Source: Bacteroidota bacterium
Lineage (GTDB): Bacteria > Bacteroidota > Bacteroidia > UKL13-3
DNA: 49,111 nucleotides
Reading direction: 5' to 3'
NCBI GenBank assembly: GCA_947446605.1
Contig: CANFHJ010000005.1
Coordinates: forward strand, 1-49,111
Shown: piece after piece, positions 8,340 to 15,849 of the stretch
How the letters are laid out: each line of letters begins with the position of its first letter
Position numbering within the stretch: the stretch's first letter is position 1
Program-made: the position numbers and the translations under genes
The notes under the pieces: generated by a model
The model's input: the letters and a program-made list of their open reading frames with translations, nothing else
Told to the model about the DNA's origin: nothing
Database searches by the model: none

Positions 8340-9485
8340 ATGCTTAAACAATTTGATGTAATAGTTATGGGCGCTGGGCCAGCAGGCGCCACCTTTACCC
8401 TCACGCTTAAGGACAGTGGATTAAGAATTGCTTTAATTGATAAGGCAAGTTTCCCTAGAGATAAAATTTGTGGAGATGCGGTAAGCTCTATTGCCAAAAG
8501 AATTTTAAGGCAAATAGACCCCAATCTAGAAACCGATTTACTAGATTTTGCTCCCAAAACCAATATTACCAAAGCCTTGCTTTACAGCCCAAATTTTGAA
8601 CAATTAGAAATTGGCTTTAGCAAAGTTGGGCATTGCATTAGGCGCATTGATTTTGACAATTGGTTATTTAACAAAGCCATGGAAAATAAGGATGCCCTAT
8701 TTTTTCCAAACGCAAAGGTGCTTGACATAGAACACCAAGCAGAAAAAGTTAGCGTAAACCTAGCAGATGGTACGCGCATTGAGGGCAAAATAATAATTGG
8801 TTGCGATGGCGCACATAGCATGGTAGCAAAACAATTGGCGGGTTTTAAAGTAGACAGAAAACATTACAGCGGTGCCGTAAGGCAATACTATAAAAATGTA
8901 AAAGGTCTTAAAGGAGATTCTTTGGAAGTTTATTTCTTAAAGGGTTACCTGCCAGGTTATTTTTGGATTTTCCCTTTGAGTAACAACGAAGCCAATGTTG
9001 GTTTTGGCATGTTAAGTGATACCATTGCCAAACAAAAAATTGACCTTAAAAAAAGCTTGAAAGCCATTATTCACGAATTACCTGAAGTATGGGAGCGCTT
9101 TAAAGATGCCGAACCCTTAGAAGAAATTCAAGGATTTGGATTGCCCTTAGGCTCTAAAAAATATCCTATTAGCGGCAAGCGTTTTATACTCTGCGGCGAT
9201 GCCGCTAGCTTAATAGATCCATTTAGTGGCGAAGGAATAGAAACGGCCATGGAAAGCGGAAAATTTGCCGCAGAATTGGTGCTAAAGAATTTTAAGGCCG
9301 ATGCTTATAGTGCGGAAGATTTATTGGCTTACGATGCGCGTGTTTACAAGAAAATGTGGGGCAATTTTAGAAGCCATTATTGGATGCAAAAAATATTAGG
9401 CAAACGCGTTTGGCTCATCAATAAACTAATCCAAATTGGCAATTTACCCTGGATTCAAAAACGAATTCCCAAAGCATTCTATTAA
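8340..9485 (+). CDS. FAD-dependent oxidoreductase, geranylgeranyl reductase family
   Basis: A 381-residue flavoprotein. The N-terminal dinucleotide-binding motif VIVMGAGPAGATFTLTL is followed by the acidic LIDKASFPRDKICGDAVS, the CGD signature of geranylgeranyl reductases and related halogenase-like flavoproteins. GCDGAHSMVAK and the second FAD motif FILCGDAASLIDPFSGEGIETAMESG are intact. The family reduces isoprenoid side chains or oxidises lipids and pigments; the exact substrate here is not clear. It is transcribed away from the lipid-type methyltransferase at 7378-8232. The gene is followed at once by a branched inverted repeat at 9491. Confidence 0.88.
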   Translation: MLKQFDVIVMGAGPAGATFTLTLKDSGLRIALIDKASFPRDKICGDAVSSIAKRILRQIDPNLETDLLDFAPKTNITKALLYSPNFEQLEIGFSKVGHCIRRIDFDNWLFNKAMENKDALFFPNAKVLDIEHQAEKVSVNLADGTRIEGKIIIGCDGAHSMVAKQLAGFKVDRKHYSGAVRQYYKNVKGLKGDSLEVYFLKGYLPGYFWIFPLSNNEANVGFGMLSDTIAKQKIDLKKSLKAIIHELPEVWERFKDAEPLEEIQGFGLPLGSKKYPISGKRFILCGDAASLIDPFSGEGIETAMESGKFAAELVLKNFKADAYSAEDLLAYDARVYKKMWGNFRSHYWMQKILGKRVWLINKLIQIGNLPWIQKRIPKAFY

Positions 9486-9490
9486 TTTTT

Positions 9491-9540
9491 AGCCCTCCTC
9501 TGGCGAAGAGAAGGGATTACTGCGTGATCCCTGAGGGGCT
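9491..9540. repeat. Branched inverted repeat (three-way-junction type)
   Basis: The outer arms AGCCCTC (9491-9497) and GAGGGGCT (9533-9540) pair with one bulge. Between them lie two hairpins, CTCT-GGCGA-AGAG (9498-9510) and AGGGAT-N9-ATCCCT (9512-9532). It begins five bases after the reductase stop. It may act as a terminator or RNA-processing signal, although no long T tract follows. The compact branched form looks like a dispersed intergenic repeat. Confidence 0.55.
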
Positions 9541-9654
9541 TTGCTTCAAAACAACATAAGCCTATTGTCTTGCGCTTCGCTTCAGCCAATGGGCTATTTT
9601 GCGCCTTCGCCCTTTTGAAACTCCGCGGAGCTGCGTTTCAACGTGCGCTTGCGC

Positions 9655-9691
9655 AAAAAAGCCCAGTTCCGCAAAGCGGAACCAGGCTTTT
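9655..9691 (-). terminator. Rho-independent terminator of tRNA-Ser
   Basis: On the minus strand, just beyond the tRNA 3' end, a long stem GCCTGGTTCCGC/GCGGAACTGGGC with one G-T wobble and a short loop ends in a T tract (9655-9660). Confidence 0.85.
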
Positions 9692-9698
9692 GTTGTTT

Positions 9699-9786
<88 letters not shown>

Positions 9787-10003
9787 AATAGGCTTCAAAA
9801 ATAGGTAATTGAAGTGAATTGCCAATTCCATTCTTTTTATAGAAGAGGCTATTCATAAAATAAATACAGGTCACCAAACCATTCAAATAATCAATAGCAG
9901 CATAAATTTGCATTTTCAACTTATCCACAATAGATATTAACATATAAAAAGAGGAAAAATGGCCGTATATGCCTAATTATGTAGGATTTTAATATCCAAT
10001 TAA

Positions 10004-10011
10004 TATATTTG
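10004..10011 (+). promoter_or_regulatory. -7 promoter element of the GldLM-like operon
   Basis: TATATTTG matches TAnnTTTG exactly and ends 17 bases before the first ATG of the five-gene operon (10029). No TTTG is found at the -33 distance, so an activator or an alternative sigma factor may be needed. This is the only promoter-like element I see ahead of the operon. Confidence 0.5.
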
Positions 10012-10028
10012 CAGTAATAGTTGTAAAC

Positions 10029-10541
10029 ATGAAAATAAAACTACTTTTCGCAATAGTCGTATTTCCTCTGCTTTTGTTGGCGCAAACACCAACAGACAAA
10101 ACATTGGCAACCAATGATGTTACAGAGCTTAAAGAAAAACTCCAGGAGCACCGCTCTATGCTGAACCAAATGGAGATTAAAGTAATTGTGATGCAAAAAA
10201 AATTACAAGGTATTTCTAGTAATTTAGACGCACAAATTGCTGTAAATAAACAGCTTGAGGAACAACTTAAGTCAAATTTAAATCTTCAAGCACAAAATGA
10301 ACGTGCTGTAAATTTGGCAATAGATGAATTTTCAAAAAAGTTTGAAGATCAAAATAAAACAGTAGAGGGCGTTAAGGCTGCACTTGAAAAACAATGGGCA
10401 CAACAAATCATGTATTATGGGATAGCTATAATACTGTTTGTGGTAATTCTATTGCTAAGTGTAAAATTTAGCACTGCCAAAGCCCTCAAACAACAACAAA
10501 AATCTTGGAACGAATTTAATGAATACATTATTAAGCGCTAA
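10029..10541 (+). CDS. Coiled-coil envelope protein, first gene of GldLM-like operon
   Basis: A 170-residue protein of no family I recognise. It has an N-terminal signal-like hydrophobic segment (residues 3-19, ending LLAQ), a long Glu/Lys/Gln-rich coiled coil (about 30-128), one strong transmembrane helix (about 130-151) and a short polar tail (QQQKSWNEFNEYI). If the first segment is cleaved, the coiled coil is periplasmic and the tail cytoplasmic. It is followed after 11 bases by the GldL-like gene, and the next four genes are spaced by 2, -1 and 2 bases, so all five form one operon. A scaffold or peptidoglycan-facing partner of the motor is a plausible but unproven role. Confidence 0.7.
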   Translation: MKIKLLFAIVVFPLLLLAQTPTDKTLATNDVTELKEKLQEHRSMLNQMEIKVIVMQKKLQGISSNLDAQIAVNKQLEEQLKSNLNLQAQNERAVNLAIDEFSKKFEDQNKTVEGVKAALEKQWAQQIMYYGIAIILFVVILLLSVKFSTAKALKQQQKSWNEFNEYIIKR

Positions 10542-10552
10542 AAATTAAGCAT

Positions 10553-11050
10553 ATGGCAAATAAAGTTAAAGGCAAACTAGACATTACTACCTTCTTCTAC
10601 GGATTTGGGGCAACAGTTGTGTTGGTGGGATCTATGTTCAAATTCGTTGGATGGGAGTATGCCAATGAGTTGTTTATTTTGGGACTATCCATTGAGGCAC
10701 TTGTATTTTTGGTTTCTGCATTTGAAAGAAGCACAGACGACAAAGAATACCAATGGGAAAATGTTTTTCCCCAATTGACATCTGAAAATGGTGGCGAAGC
10801 AGCAAATTTAAATTCTTACCAAGATGCAATGAAACAGTTCAGCGGCACATTGGGTGAGTTATCAGAACAAATAAAAGGTTTAAACGCTTCATTGAACGCG
10901 GTTAAATCTGAAATGGCTGCTAGCGCAGAATCTAGCAAAGAAATGCATGGTAAAGTAAATGAATTCAATCAACAAATGAATGAATACAACGAGCACATGC
11001 AGAAAATAAATGCCAAATACAGAGATTTTCTTTCTAGCGCTAACAAATAG
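10553..11050 (+). CDS. GldL-like ion-driven motor subunit
   Basis: A 165-residue divergent GldL homologue. Helix 1 (TFFYGFGATVVLVGSMFKFV) and helix 2 (ELFILGLSIEALVFLVSAFE) match the two GldL membrane helices, followed by WENVFPQL, the start of the GldL cytoplasmic part, and a long coiled coil (about 90-160). The residues that matter in canonical GldL are kept at equivalent places: Lys30 (GldL Lys27), Glu48 (GldL Glu49) and Glu58 (GldL Glu59). In the known T9SS/gliding motor, five GldL surround two GldM helices and use the proton gradient. It is shorter than canonical GldL (about 215 residues). The canonical neighbours GldK and GldN are absent, so this is a paralogous motor rather than the T9SS locus. 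Confidence 0.88.
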   Translation: MANKVKGKLDITTFFYGFGATVVLVGSMFKFVGWEYANELFILGLSIEALVFLVSAFERSTDDKEYQWENVFPQLTSENGGEAANLNSYQDAMKQFSGTLGELSEQIKGLNASLNAVKSEMAASAESSKEMHGKVNEFNQQMNEYNEHMQKINAKYRDFLSSANK

Positions 11051-11052
11051 GT

Positions 11053-12453
11053 ATGGCCAGAACCATCCGAATAAGTAAGTCAAAAGCCCTCAACTTCAAG
11101 AAGCTCTCCTTCTTGTACTTGATATTTATTGTCTTTTTTTTCTTCTCCACTTCGGGTGATTTTATTCGTCATTTTGTATCCTTAGCGCATACACAAAGTG
11201 AGTTAAACTCCCGTCTGAAAGAACAACTTAACAATTACCAAACCAGCATCAAAGATGAACAGGCCTTGAAATTGAAAGCGGTTCAAGCCCTTAGTGTAAT
11301 AGATGATTTCTTAAAGCAATACGAATCTTTTGTTGGTGATAAAAAATTGTCGGCTGAGCGTTTAAAGGAGCAAAAGTTCTCCAAAGAGTTTTTATTGCCT
11401 AGCGAGCCTGCACAAAAACTCCATGTAGCGTTGAGTGAATTTGTAGGCAGTTTTCCAGCTAGCTACCAGGGCGCGCTTGCTGCAGACCTTGGTCTTAAAT
11501 TAGAGGATATTTTATTAAAAGAGCCTATTAAAAACCAATTTTTTAAAGAGGTTCCAAATGGTGCAATTGGTTCAATATTAAACCACATGGAAACAGTGGT
11601 ACTATTACAATCGCTCAAATACTTTAAACAAGAAATTGAAGAAGGTGGAATGGTAAAAGTTACCTCAACCAAAGATTCTTCCTTTTTACAAGGTTTTAAA
11701 GATGTTTATTATGTGGGTGAATTTGTGAGTTTCGATTTCTTTTCTAGAGATTCAACAGCCCCTACCATAAGCATTAATCAGGTGAGCATGACGCCACAAT
11801 TTCGTGGAAGACATTATAAGATAAATTGGACCCCTACCAAAGAAGGCACTTATCAATTAGAGGCTAATATTGGTGAGGAATATATCCGCAGGTCGTTTAA
11901 GGTAATAAAGCCTAGCATGCGATTCTTAGAAAACGAACAAGAAATTGCTGCATTTATAGCTGAGCCATTATCCCTTACAATTGATATTAGCGGATTAGAA
12001 AAAATTAAAAACCTTCACTTCAAGTCAAATGGCGCTGAAATTGTAAAACAAAATGACCAAATTATTCTTACGCCTAAAAACGAAGGTAGATTTACAATTG
12101 AAATGTATGCAGGTGAAAATCTTTTAGATAGCCGCTCCCTGTTTGCCAGAAAAGGCAAAGCGCCAGAAGTTATTTTAAAAGATGTAGCAGGAACAAAAAC
12201 CAGTTTAAATAATGCGCATTGTTTGGAATCAACTAGTCCATTATGGCAGGTTGTTAATTTTACTATTACTATTATTCAAGCAGATGGCAGTAGCAAAAAA
12301 CTAAAAAGTCAAACACGTTTTCTGCGCAATGAATTAAGAAGTATTGAAAAAACCAGCCCAATAGGCAGTACTATTATTTTTAACGAAATACGCCTACTTA
12401 ATGTAAATGGAATTAGTACAACCTATGGCGCTCCAATTTTTATAGGAAAATAA
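11053..12453 (+). CDS. GldM-like periplasmic shaft protein, first paralogue
   Basis: A 466-residue GldM homologue. A short basic cytoplasmic tail is followed by a single transmembrane helix (FLYLIFIVFFFF, about residues 20-32), a helical D1 region (about 45-205) and three beta domains. D2 contains YVGEFVSFDFF and TPTKEGTYQLEA; D3 runs about 295-375; D4 ends with IGSTIIFNEIRLLNVNG, close to the GldM ending GSKVYFENIKAKGPDG. In canonical GldM an Arg (Arg9) five residues before LMYL lies near the GldL Glu; here the equivalent position is Asn14 (codon 11092-11094). Its gene overlaps the second paralogue by one base (TAATG), which suggests a fixed ratio. It is inferred to be one half of a heterodimeric shaft. 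Confidence 0.85.
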   Translation: MARTIRISKSKALNFKKLSFLYLIFIVFFFFSTSGDFIRHFVSLAHTQSELNSRLKEQLNNYQTSIKDEQALKLKAVQALSVIDDFLKQYESFVGDKKLSAERLKEQKFSKEFLLPSEPAQKLHVALSEFVGSFPASYQGALAADLGLKLEDILLKEPIKNQFFKEVPNGAIGSILNHMETVVLLQSLKYFKQEIEEGGMVKVTSTKDSSFLQGFKDVYYVGEFVSFDFFSRDSTAPTISINQVSMTPQFRGRHYKINWTPTKEGTYQLEANIGEEYIRRSFKVIKPSMRFLENEQEIAAFIAEPLSLTIDISGLEKIKNLHFKSNGAEIVKQNDQIILTPKNEGRFTIEMYAGENLLDSRSLFARKGKAPEVILKDVAGTKTSLNNAHCLESTSPLWQVVNFTITIIQADGSSKKLKSQTRFLRNELRSIEKTSPIGSTIIFNEIRLLNVNGISTTYGAPIFIGK

Positions 12454-13817
12454 TGGCTGAATACGTAAACATAAAAAGAAGCAAAAATCTCCGGTTCAAA
12501 CTAATAAGTTTGATGTACCTGATATTTTTAGTGCTATCTGTCATTCAAATTCCAATTTCATGGTTAAAGGTTACCCCCGTTATTCATGATTATATACAGC
12601 GCCCTACTTTAACTTTCCAAGACACCGTATTAGCAGACTTCTCCAAACAATTGGAAAGCACTGATGAGGCCTTTAAAATTGCTTTGGGATACAACCCACA
12701 AACAGGTAAAATTTCAGAGTCTAACTCCTATTCAATTACCGATGAATTCTTTTTGAAATCAGATAATGGCAAAGCACTTTTTGTAAGCCTTATTAAACTT
12801 CAAAATTGGGCCAATCAATTACCAGATGGCGATTCTAGAAAAGAAAGGTTTAAACATTTGTTTGCAGATGATATAGAAAATGGACTTGCAAAAGCAAATA
12901 GTCAAGATTGGCTCGCCTATCGCTGGAAACATGTGCCAGCAGTACTTGCAAGAAATTTACTAGAGGAACTCAATTTAAGAACTAAACTATTAAACAAAGG
13001 CGATATCATAGAAACAGAACAAGCAGAAGAGCCTTTACTTAGTTTAATGACTGGTTATTCTTACCTTAGAGTTGGTGATCAGGCAAACCTATCTGCTAAA
13101 GGAGACTCCTTAATTGAAGTTAAAGTAACAAGAGAGGGAAGGCCAACAAGTGATTATACTGTTAACGGCAATCAGATTCTATTTAAACCTAATGTAGCTG
13201 GCCTTTACACTATTTCAGTAAAAGGAAAAATTAAAGCTGAAAGCCTAGAAATAAAAGTTTTACCAGCTGGCTTTCCTAAAAAAGAAGCATTGCCTTTTAG
13301 AATTTGCTATACCGGTGTTTCATACGCTCAAAAAGTTGAAATTACAGATTTAGGCGCACGCTTATATTGTGCAGCAGATCCAGAGGCCAATTTAGATGCC
13401 AAAACAGGCATACTAAGTTTTAGGCCAAACAAAGAGGGTTGGTGCGCCATAAAAATTAATTCTGGCGAAGGTTTAGTGTTTGATGATTCTGTTTATGTTA
13501 AAACATTACCTGATCCTATTTTTGGAATCAAAGAACTACCCGCATTAAAAATTAGCAGAAAACGTCTTCAAAAAATGGCTGCATTGGATATAATTGCCAT
13601 GCACCCTTCTATCAAGAATGGCGTTTATAAAATTGAATCCTATCAATTAAAATGGGTTGGTTCGAACCCAAGTATTGAAAAAGTTGAAGGAAGCCAAATA
13701 CCATTAAAAGGTAAAAATATAGAACAAACCCAATACATTATTATATATGATATAGATGTACAAATGGGCATTGAAAAAAAGAAATTTGAACAACCTATTA
13801 TTATTCAAATCATCTGA
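12453..13817 (+). CDS. GldM-like periplasmic shaft protein, second paralogue
   Basis: A 454-residue GldM homologue, clearly different from its neighbour. The N-terminus LRFKLISLMYLIFLVL is the better match to canonical GldM (RQKMINLMYLVFI) and keeps the motor-facing Arg as Arg14 (codon 12492-12494). A helical D1 region (about 45-200) is followed by beta domains with YSYLRVGDQANL and FKPNVAGLYTISVKG (D2), a D3 domain ending SVYVKTLPDPIFGIKE (as in the VPDPV join of GldM), and D4 with KISRKRLQKMAALDII and YKIESYQLKWV. All four GldM domains therefore seem present. Together with the first paralogue it probably replaces the GldM homodimer by an A-B pair. Confidence 0.86.
   Translation: MAEYVNIKRSKNLRFKLISLMYLIFLVLSVIQIPISWLKVTPVIHDYIQRPTLTFQDTVLADFSKQLESTDEAFKIALGYNPQTGKISESNSYSITDEFFLKSDNGKALFVSLIKLQNWANQLPDGDSRKERFKHLFADDIENGLAKANSQDWLAYRWKHVPAVLARNLLEELNLRTKLLNKGDIIETEQAEEPLLSLMTGYSYLRVGDQANLSAKGDSLIEVKVTREGRPTSDYTVNGNQILFKPNVAGLYTISVKGKIKAESLEIKVLPAGFPKKEALPFRICYTGVSYAQKVEITDLGARLYCAADPEANLDAKTGILSFRPNKEGWCAIKINSGEGLVFDDSVYVKTLPDPIFGIKELPALKISRKRLQKMAALDIIAMHPSIKNGVYKIESYQLKWVGSNPSIEKVEGSQIPLKGKNIEQTQYIIIYDIDVQMGIEKKKFEQPIIIQII
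13659..13668. repeat. GGTTCGAACC palindrome, copy 3
   Basis: Perfect palindrome within the D4 coding region of the second GldM paralogue, read Gly-Ser-Asn. Confidence 0.7.
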
Positions 13818-13819
13818 GC

Positions 13820-15844
13820 ATGAAAAAGTATTACAAGATATTGTTACTAACCCTTTTCGTTTGTTTTTTGCAGGCAGCAAAAGCACAAGACACCTTGCAT
13901 ATTGAGCAGTTGGTAAAGGTAAATAAGGGAGAAGAGCTTAAAATAAAGGCTGGAACAGTTGTGTCCTTTAAGCCTGGTGCACGCATTTGGGTGGAAGGCG
14001 CATTAAATATTAATGGAACCAAAGAACAACCCGTTGTTTTTATCTCGGAAAACAAAAATGACCCAGGTGTAGGTATCATTATCAATGGTATTGACGCCAG
14101 TTCAAACATTTCCATCCAAAACACTACTTTTATTGGACTTATTCAGGCAATTAGTTTCGAACCTTTTTGGTCGAGAAAAGAAGTTCTTTTCGACGGAATT
14201 AAAATTAATAATTCAAGCTCTAAGGAGGCAGTAATATTTGTTGCAGCACCAATGAGCAACCAATCCTTTGCCCCTATTTCATTTAAATTATTAAACGCTA
14301 GTTTTTACAATAACAATGCTGGCGTTTTGCTAGAAAATGTAGGTTCATCTGGTATTAAATATGAAGTTAATAATTTAGTATTTGAAGAAAATAAAATAGA
14401 TGGTTCGGATAGTAGTATTGGCGTTTTTCATTTAGATATTGCAAAGCCCTTCTACGAGAAAAATGTAAGTATTGGCAATTTGGCCTTTTACAACAATTTA
14501 GCTGGTAAAACACAAATTGGTATATCTTTAAGTGGCAATGCGGAAAGCATAAATGCCAATGCCATATTTACTGCAAATAACCAAAGACCTATATATGATT
14601 ATTTTGCAGACCCTCGTTTGCCACAATTAAAAAGCACACTTAAAAATATTTACGATTGGCAGGGCGAACAGTGCTTTATTCAAGGGCTTAAACACCAAAC
14701 CAATTTAGTTCTGGCACAAGCAAAAAATTCTTGTAGAATTAGCGCCTTATTGGATACAAACGGTATAAATCTTCCTTTTACACAAATTTATAAAAACGAT
14801 TCTTTGCAAATTTCATATAGCAATGGCTTAGCCAGCAAATTGGTTACAGCTAATGGTATTATTTTAGATATTCCTGCAATCGAAAAAACAGCAAATGATT
14901 CAATTATAGATATCAAGAAAAACATTGCACCGGTGGTTTTAAAATTGGATACACTCATTAATCCTGGTGTGCCCTTTGAACCAAGTTATGAATTAGGTGC
15001 ATGGGGAGGCTTAGCTTGCTATGTAGGCGATCTTCACCATAAGTTTGGCGTACCGGGAATTTTTGAATGGACTGGCGGTTTATACCTTCAATACAACAAA
15101 CAAAAAAATTGGTCATACAGAGCCAGCTTCTATCGCACAAATATTGGAATGCACGATCCAACAGCGCCTTTGTTTATTTGGCAAGGAGCACCTTTATTTG
15201 TTTCAAATGGCAATACCATTATGCAACGCCAAAGTTGGGATGCAAACTTCAAAACCAAGATGTATATCTTAGACTTTGATTTCATCTATTATTTTGCGCC
15301 TAAACATGATTATTCATTGGTTAACAAAGACAAAAAAGGACATTTTATTCCTGCCATTGGAATGGGTATTGGCTTTATGCGTTTCGATCCATACCGTTGT
15401 GTAGTATATCATAAAAATAAAGATACCGCAGAATTCATACCATTGCGTCCACTTGGTATGGAAGGACAAAACTTCCTAAAGACAAATGGCAAATATGGCC
15501 CTTATACAGTAAATGTAAATGTATCCCTACAATTGGCCTATGTATACCGTAAATTTCGCATTAGATATGAGTTAAAAACGGTTTTATCTATGTCTGATTA
15601 CTTAGATGATTACGGCCAAGGATATACCTATGGTGGTGATTATGAAAAATGGAAAGCTAGTTTGGGCAATATAGATTTGCCAATTAACAAGATTACAGGA
15701 AAGCAAGTTACCATTGATGAGGCGTTTGCGCAATACAATTCAAGTATTAAACGCACCCATAATTTACTGCCAGACATGTTCTTCCAACACCATTTTGGAA
15801 TTAGCTACGACATATCTGGTTTGTTTAAGAAAAAGGGGAAATAA
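13820..15844 (+). CDS. Beta-helix protein with C-terminal PorG-like outer-membrane barrel
   Basis: A 674-residue protein with a signal peptide (residues 1-22, cleavage near AKAQ). Residues about 25-250 have right-handed beta-helix character: short strands with KPGARIWVEGALNING and NITNTTF-like turns (VSFKPG, FIGLIQ, FYNNNAG, FEENK). After a linker (about 255-395), the rest looks like an outer-membrane beta-barrel of the PorG/DUF6089 type. It begins ELGAWGGLACYVGDLHH, then YNKQKNWSYRASFYRTNIG, with alternating hydrophobic strands and a C-terminal FGISYDISGLF. PorG is the outer-membrane partner of the T9SS ring. Here the barrel carries its own large periplasmic beta-helix, which could replace the GldK/GldN ring as contact for the GldM shaft. 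It starts two bases after the second GldM gene. Confidence 0.75.
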   Translation: MKKYYKILLLTLFVCFLQAAKAQDTLHIEQLVKVNKGEELKIKAGTVVSFKPGARIWVEGALNINGTKEQPVVFISENKNDPGVGIIINGIDASSNISIQNTTFIGLIQAISFEPFWSRKEVLFDGIKINNSSSKEAVIFVAAPMSNQSFAPISFKLLNASFYNNNAGVLLENVGSSGIKYEVNNLVFEENKIDGSDSSIGVFHLDIAKPFYEKNVSIGNLAFYNNLAGKTQIGISLSGNAESINANAIFTANNQRPIYDYFADPRLPQLKSTLKNIYDWQGEQCFIQGLKHQTNLVLAQAKNSCRISALLDTNGINLPFTQIYKNDSLQISYSNGLASKLVTANGIILDIPAIEKTANDSIIDIKKNIAPVVLKLDTLINPGVPFEPSYELGAWGGLACYVGDLHHKFGVPGIFEWTGGLYLQYNKQKNWSYRASFYRTNIGMHDPTAPLFIWQGAPLFVSNGNTIMQRQSWDANFKTKMYILDFDFIYYFAPKHDYSLVNKDKKGHFIPAIGMGIGFMRFDPYRCVVYHKNKDTAEFIPLRPLGMEGQNFLKTNGKYGPYTVNVNVSLQLAYVYRKFRIRYELKTVLSMSDYLDDYGQGYTYGGDYEKWKASLGNIDLPINKITGKQVTIDEAFAQYNSSIKRTHNLLPDMFFQHHFGISYDISGLFKKKGK

Positions 15845-15849
15845 TTAGT

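Noticed and set aside
10553-13817. Reading the GldL/GldM-like genes as ExbB/ExbD, MotA/MotB or ZorA/ZorB
   Set aside because: Helix sequences, the two-helix motor subunit and the four-domain periplasmic shaft match GldL/GldM much better; no TonB, OmpA-like or Zorya effector genes are nearby.
10029-15844. Reading the operon as the canonical T9SS gldKLMN locus
   Set aside because: No GldK or GldN gene is present, there are two GldM genes, and the fifth gene is a beta-helix/barrel fusion.
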